Positions 9,838-22,408 of a stretch of 64,000 bases of DNA are shown here, one piece after another. The translations under genes and the position numbers were made by a program. Source of the DNA: Psilocybe azurescens. Taxonomy: Eukaryota; Basidiomycota; Agaricomycetes; Agaricales; Agrocybaceae. The stretch's first letter is position 1; every line of letters starts with the position of its first letter. The stretch lies in NCBI GenBank assembly GCA_023853785.1, contig JAJIRX010000557.1:1-64000 (forward strand), in the 5' to 3' direction. Below the pieces are notes generated by a model. The model did not search any database. It worked only from the letters and a program-made list of their open reading frames with translations, and was not told the origin of the DNA.

Positions 9838-10802
9838 TCATGTTGGTTGTTTGAAGATCTCCGGCCAGACCTTTCTCAAATCCTCTAATGTGGTGATATC
9901 GATCACATCGTTTTCAGCAGCGCCTGGCTCTCTTGAATCGTCTATTTCTTTAATCTTCCCTCCTTCCATAGCTTCTAAGCCTTTTTCACAAAAGTGTACA
10001 CAATGAGCCCAGCCAAGATCGCGAGCTGCATCAACGTTTTTGCGATTGTCATCCACGAAATAGCATTTGGAAGGGTCTCTGACGTTGGCCTGGTTCATGG
10101 CCTTTAAACATTCGTTCAGTACATGAAATGTAATCGAGCAACCATAGATCCGCACCATCTCGTAATATTCAGGCTCAGGCTTGCAGACGAAGTCCTTGAC
10201 AAGATAGTCACAATACACCAGACCTTCAACGAGATCGTCCAGCTTCAAAATGCGCAGGACACGCTCCGCATGCTATTTGAATCAGAATATGAAAGTACTT
10301 TATACACACTTGACGTACCGGTCGGTAAGCATTGGTCAACCCCCAGATGCGGGCTTTAGATGTATCTATGTCTTCGAAGAGTTTCCGAAGAGAGGGATCG
10401 TAAGAGATCATTTCCTCCAACGGAAGGGACCCATCGCATTGACGATCAAAATCTAGAGGGTCTATGAAGATGTCAACACTTCTGATAGTTGGCATGCAAA
10501 TGCACAAATTACACTACCGACGTCGTGATGCCTGGTTAGACCGCGCACTGCAAGACCGTACTGAGTATAGTATTTCAGGTGTAATTCAGAAGCATCTTCG
10601 TGAGATAATCCCAGGCGGAGAAAGTAGGCTACACATATGTGATTTAAATGATGTTCTCGTCCGACTGATACACCACTGGCTAACCATGGATACGGGTGCC
10701 CATGGCATGCGAGATATTGGAGCTTGCAGAGTACAAGGTATTGTCGATATCAAACCAGATAATGAGGCGATCATCTTCCTTGGATTCATTGTGGTCAGTC
10801 AT
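9838..10802 (-). CDS. SDT1: Pyrimidine 5'-nucleotidase, SDT1/PHM8 type (HAD family)
   Basis: This HAD-superfamily phosphatase would dephosphorylate UMP/CMP-type pyrimidine nucleotides (the known Sdt1/Phm8 role) in the cytosol. Four exons join cleanly. Exon 1 is MTDHNESKEDDRLIIWFDIDNTLY, with motif I DIDNT. Exon 2 continues with YFLRLGLSHEDASELH. Exon 3 contains DPLDFDRQ and motif II in WGLTNAYRP. The last exon has the cap/motif III region CKPEPEYYEM and motif IV FVDDNRKNVDAA. It ends EIFKQPT with stop TGA at 9,838-9,840. Length, about 285 aa, is normal. No frame break was seen. It shares a short divergent promoter with the eL6 gene. The ATG at 10,800-10,802 was chosen because the frame is closed upstream by splicing logic and it precedes the conserved motif by only 12-15 residues. 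Confidence 0.9.
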
Positions 10803-11070
10803 GATGGTGGTTGAAGGCAAGTTCAACTTGGGAATCGTGACGGACGCATAATTTCCAAATCGCTTGGCTATCATTTGATCCCATCTTATCTTATCAGTAG
10901 TTAACATATCTATGGTAATTGCCGTAAAACTGTGTAGTCTCAAGCCACACATCGACTCCTAATCCAGACTTCGACAATATTATAGGCATCGGCCTCGACG
11001 ACCTCAAGAACACAAGGTGCGTGCTCAGCAACTATATTATCATTGTTCTCATCTCATCATTGTATCTAGA
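10803..11070. promoter_or_regulatory. Divergent promoter SDT1 / eL6 with a 5'UTR intron
   Basis: This 268-bp spacer separates the divergent SDT1 and eL6 starts. Immediately before the eL6 ATG, a donor-like ACAAG/GTGCGT (about 11,010-11,020) and the acceptor TGTATCTAG (ending 11,069) define a probable intron just upstream of the start codon. Such introns are common in fungal ribosomal protein genes. Confidence 0.5.
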
Positions 11071-11849
11071 ATGGCCAGAAGCAAAGAACTCGTCCCCGGC
11101 ATTGGGCGCTTTTCCCGCTCCCAGGTATTCGCCAAGCGCGCTCTCTACAAGGGCCCCAAAAAAGCCACAACGCCCGCCACCGAATCGTCCGCTGAGACCG
11201 TTGAGAAGACCGTTGGCGGAGAGAAGAACGGTGGAAAGCGCCTTGTTCCTACCACAAAAGCCCCTCGCTTCTACCCCGCTGAGGATGTGCGTCAACCCAA
11301 GAAAAGCCGCAAGTCCCCTAACCCCCCCTCCCTCCGCACTTCCATCACCCCTGGAACCGTTCTTATTCTGCTCGCCGGACGTTACAGAGGAAAGCGCGTC
11401 GTATTCTTGAAGCAATTGGCCAGCGGATTGTTATTGGTTACCGGACCTTACAAGATCAACGGTGTTCCCCTGCGACGAGTGAACCAGGCATACGTTATTG
11501 CCACCTCCACTAAGGTCGATGTCTCCCCCCTCAAGGTAGTCCGATTTCATCTATTCGAATCTGCTGGATGGGACTTGCTAACAATTCCTACGTCTAGGTT
11601 GATGAGAAATTCAACGACTCTTACTTCGCCAAACCCTCCACCAAGGCCGTCAGCTCAGCCGAGGAGGAATTCTTCGAGGATGGAAAGCCCAAGGCCAAAC
11701 AACCCATTCCCGAATCCAAAGCCGCCGATCAAAAGGAGGTCGACAACGCTCTTCTCGCTTCCATCAAGAAGACTGAGAACCTCTCCAAATATCTCAAGGC
11801 CAGTTGGGGTCTGTCGAAGGGCCAGTTCCCCCATCAGTTGGTGTTCTAA
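11071..11849 (+). CDS. RPL6: 60S ribosomal protein eL6 (L6)
   Basis: A structural protein of the large cytosolic ribosomal subunit. Two exons (11,071-11,535 and 11,598-11,849) encode 238 aa, split by a 62-nt intron. The N-terminus [18 protein letters not shown] leads into a Lys-rich linker. The eL6 core follows: [45 protein letters not shown] and [10 protein letters not shown]. After the intron come [11 protein letters not shown], a Lys/Glu-rich segment, and the conserved C-terminus [19 protein letters not shown]. The frame is intact. Codon use is biased toward C-ending codons (GCC, AAG, CCC), as expected of a highly expressed gene. Confidence 0.96.
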
Positions 11850-12126
11850 ATGCTTGAGGACTCTGGGGGATGTGACAGGAAGCTCTTAGGATATATGCTA
11901 TGTTTTTGTGACCATGATACTTGCGCCTACAATCATCACTTCATATGCTTGACATCCAAAGATAGTCTGATTTAAGGTATTCAAATGGCTTTATATATGT
12001 ATTAATGAATGTGAACTATGACGGTAGTCCATTGTAACGGAAATATGGAGACTGCCTAAGTTTGTTTGAGCGCGCCAAGCCAGGTCCATTTCGCTCAAAA
12101 CGGATTTTATTGAAAACAACTTCGGC

Positions 12127-13253
12127 ATGTTTGCTCTTCACAGAGCGCGTCTTCAACCACAAATCCTAAAACCACTACATAAACGTCTCACAGACCGTCG
12201 TTTCTTCGTCCAGAGCGTCTGCAATGGCTTTCTTGACCTGGCATTGGCTCTCCCGATCCCTCCATCGCTTCCAACTTATTCAACAACTATAATCATCGTC
12301 ACCGTTGTCACTCGTTTTGCTCTTCTGCCTATCTCTATATGGGTTCGCTTTCTTACTTCAGTACTGCCCAAATACTCAGGTCGCACTCTCTATGACAGGG
12401 CAAGGAACGCTCACGACGATTGGAAGAAGTTGTCGTGCCAGAAATCGAAAAACTCAAACCCCTTGTCTCCAAACGCGTTCTGGAGGAGATGAAGGCCGCT
12501 GGTTTTAGAGGAGACAAGAAAGTCTGGCAGAAAATACACTCTGAGAAATGTATACAAGTGGTGCGTCTCATTCGTCGTACAGTCTCTGTCTAGTTTTATC
12601 AACTTTTCTTTTTCTTGTAGTTGACTGCACGACGAAAGGAACTCGTTAAAGAACACCATTGCAGTCCCCTTCCAACCATTATCGTTCCTCCATTATCTCA
12701 GCTGCCCGTTTTTATTGGCTTCACCATCGTCTTAAGTCGTCTCGCGGTTGTTCCGACACCACTGGACTCGGAAAGCTTCTTCACGTTAACCTCGTTGATA
12801 CATCCCGATCCTACCATGACGCTTCCCGTGATTCTTGGTTTTTGACCATGGCCAACGTGGAGTCTGGAAACTGGGTTATGAACGCTGCTGAGAAGGAACA
12901 AAAGCGAACAGTTGAAGCTCAAGAAGAAAAGCGTGTCGCTGAGGGAGGAAAGCCCCGCATCTATCCAGGTAATGTATTCAAGTCGGTACTCCGAACTGTC
13001 TCTGTCATCCGAATTATCATTGCTGCTATGGCTCCTGGGGTACGCGCGCTTCCTTTACATTCTGTTGATGTCCGGCTCACTCCAAAATCTCCAGAGTGTT
13101 ACCCTTTACTGGGTCACTTCCGCCGCGTTCGGTCTGGTGCAAACATGGTATATAGAGTGGACAGATGCACGTCGTAGAAGACGTCGCATAGCGTTGCAGT
13201 TGGCGAAGCAGAATCCTCCCGTTAATCAAAGTCAATTCAGACGAGGAAGATAG
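12127..13253 (+). CDS. COX18: Mitochondrial insertase COX18 (OXA1 family), frame interrupted
   Basis: The family inserts Cox2 domains across the mitochondrial inner membrane. Exon 1 opens with an Arg/Gln-rich presequence (MFALHRARLQPQILKPLHK), then QSVCNGFLDLALALPIP and the first membrane segment. A 56-nt intron follows. Exon 2 has the matrix loop PEIEKLKPLVSKRVLEEMK, and exon 3 has PTIIVPPLSQLPVFIGFTIV and the TMTLPVILGF segment. The frame then breaks at a run of five T (12,839-12,843). Restoring one T would read on into LTMANVESGNWVMN. Downstream are FKSVLRTVSVIRIIIAAM and, after one more intron, VTLYWVTSAAFGLVQTWYIEW and an Arg-rich tail ending RRGR. Everything outside the T run is conserved, so this is a sequencing indel or a very recent mutation, not an old pseudogene. 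Confidence 0.85.
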
Positions 13254-13721
13254 GTTAATTTGTGAGTTGCAGTTAACTTTCACAATCGGAATGAAAATAA
13301 AAGTGGTATGAGGGAACCCTTTATATATTCCTAATGGAATCGTGGTACCCTGCGAATCTTTCTTGATCTAATATGACCGAACCACACAAACGATTATTTC
13401 GAACCTGCTTTTCTCATATTGCGTCTTTACAGGCACGATTCACTTCTCTTACTTTGTCGACGAACTACGAGCAATGCTCAATTGGCACAGCGAAGCGAAT
13501 ACTTGAAAGGACCCATGAAGGACCATTACAATATTCCAGAGCAGTATCTTATTGATTGCTAGTATTATTTATGTCTTACTTACTGTACCTACGCCCACAC
13601 AAATATGAATAGAAGAATCGGATATGAGATAAACCGCACATTTGCTGAATACATGAAGTTTAAAATCGTTCGGACATTCCAGGTATACAAGAATATGAGA
13701 TGCAGGAGAGTTCCTGAATAA
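13254..13721. other. Convergent intergenic region, no gene seen
   Basis: A 468-bp spacer between the 3' ends of COX18 (+) and CENP-A (-). It is AT-rich with short chance frames (for example 13,373-13,555) that lack conserved features. It presumably holds both 3'UTRs and polyadenylation sites. Confidence 0.6.
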
Positions 13722-14412
<691 letters not shown>

Positions 14413-14649
14413 GCAGGTAAGGTTGAGTTACCAGCACAGTGTGTCTATCGGTGTGTCCAGAAATGAGAAAGCAAGAGAACAACAATGGCTCAGACAGGCA
14501 CTTGAACTTTAGGCCAGAAAAGGAAGTGAAAGGGATCGTGATCGTGTCTGATCAACAAGTGCATACAGGGTCGATCTCATTTAGACGCGCGACCTTTGCT
14601 ACTCATCTCCATATCTTTCTCCATTCCGTCCTCCCTCTCCTTCAATTCA
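14413..14649. promoter_or_regulatory. Divergent promoter CENP-A / YDR514C-like gene
   Basis: A 237-bp spacer between two divergently read starts. It ends in a CT-rich tract (about 14,605-14,645, CATCTCCATATCTTTCTCC-like) just before the + strand ATG at 14,650, a common feature of fungal core promoters. No specific factor site is claimed. Confidence 0.4.
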
Positions 14650-16276
14650 ATGCCCGTGAACGTTCCTGTCGTGACTGGCTACTATCGCTATACCGATATT
14701 TGGTTTGAATGGTATGCTCATGTCCCCTTCACTTTGAGTGCCACTGACCGTCGAAAATGCGAACATATAAGGCATCAAGCCCTGCCGGATATCGATGATA
14801 GGGCACCGATCAAAGCCATATTATGTGCATGAGACTTAGTATAATCTGTGAAGCGCGACTTACATTTGCCTTTCGAAGCTCACGATGCATTGGTTCATCC
14901 TGATCATCCTCTTCAAGTCGAGGGAATAAAGGGTGTTCAAATGTATATGGGTATGATAACAAGGGCCATCGTATCTGACAACTCTAATGGATAGACTAGG
15001 CACTTTCCCAACTGGAGAAGCCCGTCTGTTGTTTTCTTCTCGCCAGGTTGACTATCTTCGATACTGGCTTCACGCCATGAAATTGACGAAAGATATTGTG
15101 CCACTACCGTACTCTGACTGTCTCTTGACGGAATCAAACCTCAAAACTGTCTCCCCAGTCGTGTACCCAGATGGAGGGTCTCTTCGCAACGCCATCAAGG
15201 TAAATTAGGGTTTTTCATTGCTCAAAACCTTTCAAATTAAACTTTGCATTTTTAAGGCCATTGACAAAAACAATAAACGTTTAAAAGGTTCTAACCCACT
15301 CGTTACTCACCGCCGCCATCTATTCGAGCGAGTGCGCACCTTCTGGGCAGAAAAGAGAGGTGTTTGGTGCGCTCTCGATTTCGAAGCATGGGAACGCGAC
15401 CATACCATACTAACGGAATTCGGATGGAGTCTTACTGGCTGGAAAGACGGCTCTCTCGTTGAGGACCGGGGACATTTCATTGTCGAAGAGGCTCGGACCT
15501 ATACCAACTCGCAGTATGTACCCGATTACCGATATGTAAGTCCTATTCAGGCAGGTTGTTGTATCTGATTTACTGAACTCCATGCGATAGAATTATACGC
15601 TCGGAGAGAGCGAGATTGTTAAAAGAACTGCGTTCAAAAACGAATCCACGACATGATCGGGTCACTTAGTGAATACGGTCCCATCTTCCTCGTGTTCCAC
15701 GATAATAATCAAGATATAAAGTAAGTTAGTGTGGCATTTTCTAATTCGCCCATTATCTTGACTGTCCTTTCCAAGGGATCTCAAGAAGCTTGAGGTAGAC
15801 CTGAATGGTCTGTCCTATGTTTTGCCAGATAACATACCCGATAGTGGCATCTTTGTTATCGATACTTCTGATCTCATCGGTGCCCTACTGGGGGAAGGTG
15901 CAGGTGATAAACGATCGCTCGAGAAAACTTGTGGCCTGCTTCAAATTCCGACCAAATTCTTGCACAACGCAGGAAACGATGCCCATGTAAGTATACACTT
16001 TACCTCCATTACTGTAGCCATAGCTCATTGTTATGAAAGTACACTTTACTTTCAATGCAAGAAATGGCCAAAGGCGACCCGGTCGATATCCAGCGGGAGA
16101 AAAGATGGCCAAATCAAACACCTGCCGGTGTCAAAGTTGAGCTCAAACCTTGGCAAGAGGACAGTGATTATTCCGACGAGGAGGGTATAATCCCACCACC
16201 ATCAGGCTATAAGTTCACAACAGATGCAGACGAGGCAGATGCAGCGACCAACGAGAAGCCAACCGATAAGTTGTAA
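14650..16276 (+). CDS. Gfd2/YDR514C-like protein with exonuclease (RNase H) fold
   Basis: The family has a ribonuclease H-like, DEDD-type exonuclease fold; the yeast members are Gfd2 and YDR514C, of poorly known function. MPVNVPVVTGYYRYTDIWFEW opens the protein. Later exons give VHPDHPLQVEGIKGVQMYMG, LGTFPTGEARLLFSSRQVD and a spacer. The catalytic-type block is WCALDFEAWERDHTILTEFG (D-x-E), followed by GHFIVEE. GPIFLVFHDNNQDIK and VIDTSDL supply further acidic residues, and LLQIPTKFLHNAGNDAHYT ends the fold. The C-tail is acidic and ends EKPTDKL. Introns are about 55 nt. Two problems: the exon between WHQALPDIDDRAPIKA and LPFEAHDAL cannot be joined with certainty, and the frame slips by one base after ESEIVKRTAFKN (15,640/15,641), where one C appears to be missing. 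It shares a divergent promoter with CENP-A. Confidence 0.75.
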
Positions 16277-16839
16277 AGTAAGTGTTCAGATGTATAACAG
16301 TATATAACAGAGCGGCCTTTTGCACGAAAGGTATTACAAGGATCAGTAATGTAAAGAATAGCTTAGGTGTAATAGTGCTTTTTTAATTCTTTTCTTGGAG
16401 AGTCTTCGGCGGAGTCATCTGTGGTCTTACCTACTATCCAATGATTTGATTTCAGGCTCTAGAAATAACAGATGGAAGCTGTAAATATCAGGTGAATATG
16501 GCGCCTCTGTGGCGAAGCTTGCCCTCATTGCACACTATTAATAGCATTGCGCAAAAGCTTGTTCTGGGTTGGAGATACCTGCTTGTTTGGAATCAGATGT
16601 ATACTCATTTGCCCGTAAACGCGGTAATATGATTTCGATTGTTCCGACAATGTGCATTAAAATCGCTGGGGCCTGTAGACCGAGTCAAGTTGTCATTTAT
16701 CGTTTCAGCGCTAAGAATCAGTGCACTGGAGATAGTCTGATTGTTCAAAACTCGTCAGCCTCATACTCGCTGTTTAAGTACATGTCATTATATAGGGGTC
16801 CCATATATCCAATTCAAATGTGTAAGTATTCCTGGATGG
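16277..16839. other. Convergent intergenic region, no gene seen
   Basis: 563 bp between the 3' ends of the YDR514C-like gene (+) and the ceramide synthase gene (-). Short frames, such as one overlapping 16,569-16,925, have no conserved content and run antisense into the ceramide synthase C-terminus. Probably 3'UTRs. Confidence 0.6.
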
Positions 16840-18624
16840 TTAGTCTTCCTTGTTGTCGTTTTCAGGAGGAAATTGGTCGTCATCCTCGTCGTCCGATCTA
16901 CTGTCGTCCACGTCTTTCGATATGAGACCCCTGAGTTGTAATGCTTCAGCATATGTTAGATAGGGCTAGTGAAGGCATAACTCACCTAACGAGGATCTTA
17001 GTCATAAGGGAATACCAGAACAAATTTAAGAATTGCAAAATCAGCAACGGAAGGAAAATCTGATATCGCATCCAACCAGGCATGTATACACCCTCCGACC
17101 AATCCCATTTCTTAGTAGATTCACTGAAGATACTTGAGTTAGACAAATGCAAAAAGATACTCGATATGCCAAAACGTACGGAATATTGATCGGCTGTTCG
17201 AACCAGACAGACCAAAGGATCCATATGTTTAAGTAGTGTCGGAAGTACCTATATTTATGTCATCAGCGTAAGAACCAGTAACTCGATATCAACATTACTC
17301 ACGTCCATATGACAAAGAAGATCCCAAAGGTATACACCTTGGCCGTGTTCCATTGTATGTAATTAAATAATTTAGAAACCTGAATTGTTAGAGAGTTAGA
17401 TGACTGGCTGAATCGTAGACGAGCAACGTACAGCCAGGAATGTGTCTGGAATGTCCATGCTCATATATACTGCATTTCCAATGTAGGTCAGATTCACGAG
17501 ATAACTCCAGCTATCAAGCAATGTTAAATATGCGAGAAATGTAATTGAAGTGGACACATACCCAACGAGCCACAGCGTCACGAAATGGTGAGCAACCAAT
17601 TCACCATAGTCTTTCCTTGGTTTCTCCAGTCCTAGTACAAGAACTAATAGCTGTTGCCACCAGTAGGCAAATTGCATGAGATAATATCGTTTCAGCTCAG
17701 GTTTCATATCCCAATTGGGGTAAGCTATCAAAGCAGAAATAAGCAATATTCAAGATTCCACGAATCAATGAATGCGTACTTTTCCAAAATTCTTGGGTAT
17801 TATACCAATACGTTGGAAGCTGCGACATGACACGCTGGCAATGGGAGAATAAGACAAGGCTTGACAAAGGGTGAGCATGTACTTACATAACCCCAGGCAC
17901 CGAAGAACATGAAGTAAAAAAGTGCGTATGCTTGTTCTCCGAATCGGTCAATCTTGGAATCGCGTCTGAGCCCGAAGTATTTGGCGGCAGGTCGGGATAC
18001 TTTAAGAGACAGAATTTCGCGGAGGAAAGAGAAGAATACAACGTAGTAGGCCACGAAAGCAAGATCCCACCATGTCTTCTGGTAGCGTGGATTCTCTGGG
18101 GCAGATGTAGGAACGTAACCAGCAAGTAGAAAAATGTTGTTGAATGGATTTGGAACACCAGTTTCCACTCCAAAATAGGATAGAAGTTCCCAATTGAGAT
18201 AAAGTACCAGGGGGATTAGTAGAAGCTTGAAAGAAATAGCTAGCAGAGTCAAATAAGCAGGTGAACTGGCAGTTTAGCAGAAAGTTTACCAGGATCAATA
18301 ACCCAACGGACCAACACAGACCGTTGGTCGCGTCGAGCGTTGAAGGAGTTAGAGATGGCCGGAGAAGAACTTCTCTCCGGTGTTGAGTCTCCAAAAGGGC
18401 TTTAATATATAGTATAAGAATGGTGAGGATGAGAAACACAGAGAGTAAGACATACGTTTGCGGGAGAAAGGAGCCTGTAAGATGATGGTTAGGATCTCCT
18501 CTGCACGGAAGAAGTGTAAATACAGGGATGTAGGTAGAGAAGGGGAGTGGACAAACTCTATTCCAGGGATTTTAGTCCGCAGATGGGCCGCTTGCTTTTG
18601 AGCCTTGGACTGACGAACAGACAT
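16840..18624 (-). CDS. LAG1: Ceramide synthase, LAG1/LAC1 type
   Basis: An ER multispanning acyltransferase that N-acylates sphingoid bases with acyl-CoA. MSVRQSKAQKQAAHLRTKIP starts the cytosolic N-terminus. A hydrophobic segment (AISFKLLLIPLVLYLNWELL) precedes GVPNPFNNIFLLAGY, and KTWWDLAFVAYYVVFFSFLR is typical of the family. QAYALFYFMFFGAWGY is followed by the Lag1 motif region: YYLMQFAYWWQQLLVLVLGL, KDYGELVAHHFVTLWLVG (HH pair) and YIGNAVYMSMDIPDTFLAV. The ending is VYMPGWMRYQIFLPLLILQF followed by an acidic tail DDSRSDDEDDD ending NKED. Eight or nine introns of 47-62 nt are inferred. The junction around 18,260-18,330 is the least certain; I favour donor TGTTG/GTCCG with acceptor CTGCCAG. 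It pairs functionally with SUR1 at 44.9-46.5 kb (downstream sphingolipid glycosylation). Confidence 0.92.
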
Positions 18625-18819
18625 GGTATAAGTTGGAAAAACTATTCGCGTCAACAAAATTGTTTACAATTCAAAACCGTCCCAGTCCGGTTGCAATCCG
18701 TCCGAGTCCCTGACGCGTGCATGTGACATTAAATGAACGTGACCCTCTTGGCGCGCTATGAACTAGTACTACCGGTTTGCCCTGACCAGTCCCTCTGCAG
18801 TTATACTTTGGTTATACTC

Positions 18820-20760
18820 ATGTTTGCAACTACTGGACTTTTCAAGAATCTGGCATGTCCAGAACGTGACACATGCACCAGACAGAACTGCGTGTTCTCT
18901 CATTCCCCAGATGTACCTGCACCAAGGCCTCTCATCAAACAGGCGCCTCCGGTTCCGAGTCGCAGTTCAGCCTCACCTTCAACCTCAACACTACCACCAA
19001 AGTCTCCCCCCTATTGCCAACGCGAAGAAATCAAACGCCACCAACGTTGTGCCAGCCAAACGTCCCGCACTCTCTTCCCCTACCAAGTCAATAACAACCT
19101 CTGCAGAACCCCCTCGCAAACTCCAGAAGATTGGGTCGATCAAAAGGCCTGTAGCTGTGCCATCGAGTTCGACTCACACCGAAGTCAGGGGCATCTCTTC
19201 CTCTTATAAGTTAACGCTTGCTGACGTACATATAGTCGGGTGTACCAGTCCTGAGAGTCAATGCTGCCCAGTCATTGGTCGCGCTTCCTGTCAGACAGGT
19301 TAGTTCATATGTCCCTCTTCTGCTACAAACATCTAATAGAAATCATAATTATAGACCATGTTGAAGACATTATATGATCACTTCGTCATACTATACCAGT
19401 CTATTCTTGCGACAAATCCCTCCCTAGCTTCAGAACACGCTCTCAAGCAAGAGGATGAAATGTATAAGAAATCTACAAAGTTGACTTATCGTAATGCATG
19501 TCTTATTTGCAATCCGATTCAATCAACCACCTGCTGATAATATTTAGGCTGTTATACAATGTGTAGCAGGCTTAAAGCGGAGAGAAGTCCCTACTTCAAT
19601 CAACCATCCGTCTGTTGGGACAGATAGCGAAATTGCCGCCCGTGCAGAAGCACAAAAATCATTGGAGGCCCTACATCTGACGAGCGACCGCCTTGAACCC
19701 CTCGTGCACTCTATCGAAGAGTTGCAGAAGTGGGGCTACTATATTGATATACCACCAGGGCCTGGAAGCAACCAACCCTCTCTTGAAGGAAAAATCGCAA
19801 AATGTGAACGCTGTACCCAGTATTTTCTTGTCAAGCGAGCAGAAGAAGCGGACCAGTGTATCTATCACTGGGGTAAGGCATATACAGCACGCATCAATGG
19901 TGAATGCTTTCAAATAATCGTTATTTGTACATCTTCCTCATTGTTTCTTATTCTAAGGCGAAAAACAACGCACGTATACATGCTGTTCTAGACCTGTAGT
20001 GGACAGTGAAGGCTGCTCCCATGGACCCCATGTGTTTTATGAATCGACGCCGGAGGATCTACACTCTCGGCACGCTTTCTCTTTTCTTCGTCCGCCGAGC
20101 TCTGAGACCCCTAAGCTCGATATTGTGGCGCTTGATTGTGAAATGATATATACAACCGGGGAATGCGCGTCGCGCGAGTGTCCATCGTCGATGGTTCGGG
20201 AAAGGAGATATTCGACGAATTCGTCCGCATGGATGAGGGTGTAAATGTGATGTAAGTAATCCTTTCAGCTGCGAACTAACTGCGAATCGTTGTGATAATA
20301 CTGACTCACTAATTGCAGTGACTTTAATACGAGGTTCTCGGGCATTACTCCAGAGAATTATGCTACAGCTTTGCTTACATTATCTTCCATCCGCGAAACA
20401 TTGGATTCGTTGGTCGATTCCAACACCATTCTTATTGGGCATGCGCTTGACAATGATCTCAAAACATTGCGAATCATTCACCATAGGTGTATTGATACCG
20501 CCTTTCTCTTTCCACATCGTGCAGGCGCACCTTACCGCAGGTCGCTCAAAGACCTGTAAGTCTTCCAGTTATGCCTACATTTCCCCGTCTAAGTTCTGGC
20601 TTCCTGCAGGGTTCGTGAAAAATTAGGCAGATCAATCCAGATGGGAGATGCAAATGAAGGGCATTCTTCATTAGAGGATGCCAGTGCAACATTGGATCTT
20701 GTGAGATGGTACATTCTAAATAAACAGAAATCGGCTGTGCAATCTGGCGTTACTACATAA
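18820..20760 (+). CDS. REX3: RNA exonuclease REX3/REXO1-like, two frame breaks
   Basis: A DEDDh 3'-5' exoribonuclease involved in RNA 3'-end maturation. MFATTGLFKNLACPERDTC begins with a CCCH-like zinc knuckle (C-x5-C-x4-C-x3-H, ending VFSH), then a Pro/Ser linker. Middle exons give VPVLRVNAAQSLVALPVRQ, a helical region and EELQKWGYYIDIP. A second Cys cluster follows (KCERCTQYFLVK, TCCSRPVVDSEGCSHGPHVF). The catalytic domain has ALDCEMIYTT (D-E), GHALDNDLKTL (D), and YRRSLKDL followed by HSSLEDASATLDLV (H/D region). The frame slips at a run of six C (19,006-19,011, one extra) and at GGGG (20,158-20,161, one missing before MRVARVSIVDG). One intron (19,496-19,547) has a GC donor. Stop TAA at 20,758-20,760. 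Confidence 0.88.
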
Positions 20761-20885
20761 TACAACAGAAATTAGTCGTAAGAATCAAGCTCAACATAAA
20801 GTTCTGGGAATAAGTAAAGATAAATTCCGAATTTAATATAGTGCTGACTGGCGGGTCCTATAAACAACTTGGGCAGATTTTGGCC

Positions 20886-22408
20886 TCAAAATAATATGAC
20901 AGACACCACTTGAGATGAATCGGTGGCCTCCAGGATGACTCCGTCATAACCATGCACTGCAGAGAGAGAATAAGAGAAATTCTCGTAGATTGGTCGAATT
21001 GCTTACGGTGCGTCGTTGAATGTGGCAGATTTAAGTGGTCTTCTTCAGCCGTTCTGTCCAGGGACATGGACGGAGGTGGTTCACGAGGACTGAGAAAGTG
21101 GCTGATGGTTTCGAACTAGATAATTACTGAGCTTCGGAAGGTCATATTAGCTTAATAATTCGTACGCGATCGAAGAAGCGTTTCCGTGGTGGAGTATCTG
21201 TAATCAAGATTGTCCAAACTGGGCGAAGATAAATAGTGCTTGAGGACTAACCGTCTTCGTCATCTTCTGGCATGCCCTCTATTTCCCAATTACATCTCTT
21301 GTACCACTGGAATAACGGCGATCCTGGCTGTTTATATCTAAAGTCAGTGAACTCTTTAAGTGCTGGGTAGAAGGAAAAGAGCCTTTACCACATTTGTATG
21401 GAGAACTATTTTCTTCACAACATGCGTCGTTTCCGATATTAGGAAATCAATCCCGTGCTGAAAATAGTTGTAAAAGTCTTGTAAAAGTGGTTACTTGAAT
21501 GCGTGTGACTCCGTGTATACCAGGACTTACAGCCAGTTCCGCTATCTGGCTCCAGCTTCGATGATGCCGCATGAATCTTCATTCTTTCATCTTCCTGGTA
21601 ATGAACTCTCAACGGGGGCCTAAATCAAGAGTCAGATCCTGAGCAGTCGTCTCTCCTATGCGAATATGCAACGGAGCTGTGGTAGCTGCTGGGTGGAAAT
21701 ATAATGAAACACCGTCATGAACCTGTTACCGGATTTGAGTGCAACGGTATACGCGTCCATTCTTGAGACTCACTTTCACGACGACTCTTTGAAGCTCCCC
21801 CGCCATGGTTGCGCATTCGCTGACTTCATCGAGAGCATCAACAGCCCTTCCTTCGGGCTGAATCTGGGATATCACAATACGTTTGACTTCTTGCATGCGA
21901 TCTCCGGCTTGGGCTATCTTCAAACCTTCTCCGATTCTATCGTCGTCAAAGCTAAACCAAATACCGGGGTACCGAAGTTCGTCTCCAGGATATGTAGGAC
22001 CAAATATCTTACCCACTGTGACACGCCGCAGAACCTCCTCTGGGGAAGAAAGGATGGTATCATTATATTGTATAGTGACCGGGGGTTTGGATCTCTGAGT
22101 TTACGGATGCATATTGTGTGAAGCCGTTGGTGCTTCCCGGAGAACAAAAGGTCAATGTGAGGGCGGATATGTACAACGATAGGTGTTGTAGCTGAAGCAT
22201 CTGGATCATATTTGATGTCTATTTGCGGGTAAACATGTTGGTGTCGACGGAGAGTATCAAGCAATGTCCATAGTGATGTCCCTTTGACAATCGAAGTTTC
22301 TGTGAGTATAGGTAAGAGAAACTTCGTCATTTAAACAAGTACCAATCTCAAAATGCCGAATCCGTGTCCGGGTCGTAGGTCGACATCTAGTGCAGAATAC
22401 ACTGACAT
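20886..22408 (-). CDS. PHAF1/UPF0183 family protein (phagophore-associated), frame breaks
   Basis: This is an ortholog of human PHAF1 (C16orf70, UPF0183), a WD-less beta-rich protein that associates with phosphatidylinositol phosphates at phagophores; the fungal role is less known. MSVYSALDVDLRPGHGFGIL is the N-terminus. TSLWTLLDTLRRHQ and VVHIRPHIDLLFSGKHQRLH follow, then the diagnostic GPTYPGDELRYPGIWFSFD. Later exons give PLHIRIGETTAQDLTLDL, YFYNYFQHGIDFLI, VVKKIVLHTN, a WYKRCNWEIE segment and a final GYDGVILEATDSSQVVSVIL. The frame is off by one at 22,081-22,088 (A or C run, after LRDP) and at 21,614-21,618 (five G; six needed to read LGPPLRVHY). A third slip is possible at the first intron junction near 22,345. 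Stop at 20,886-20,888. Confidence 0.82.

Noticed and set aside
11021..11415. Two extra frames overlapping the eL6 gene
   Set aside because: Pro/Ser-rich and Gly-rich translations are shadow readings of the GC-rich eL6 coding sequence.
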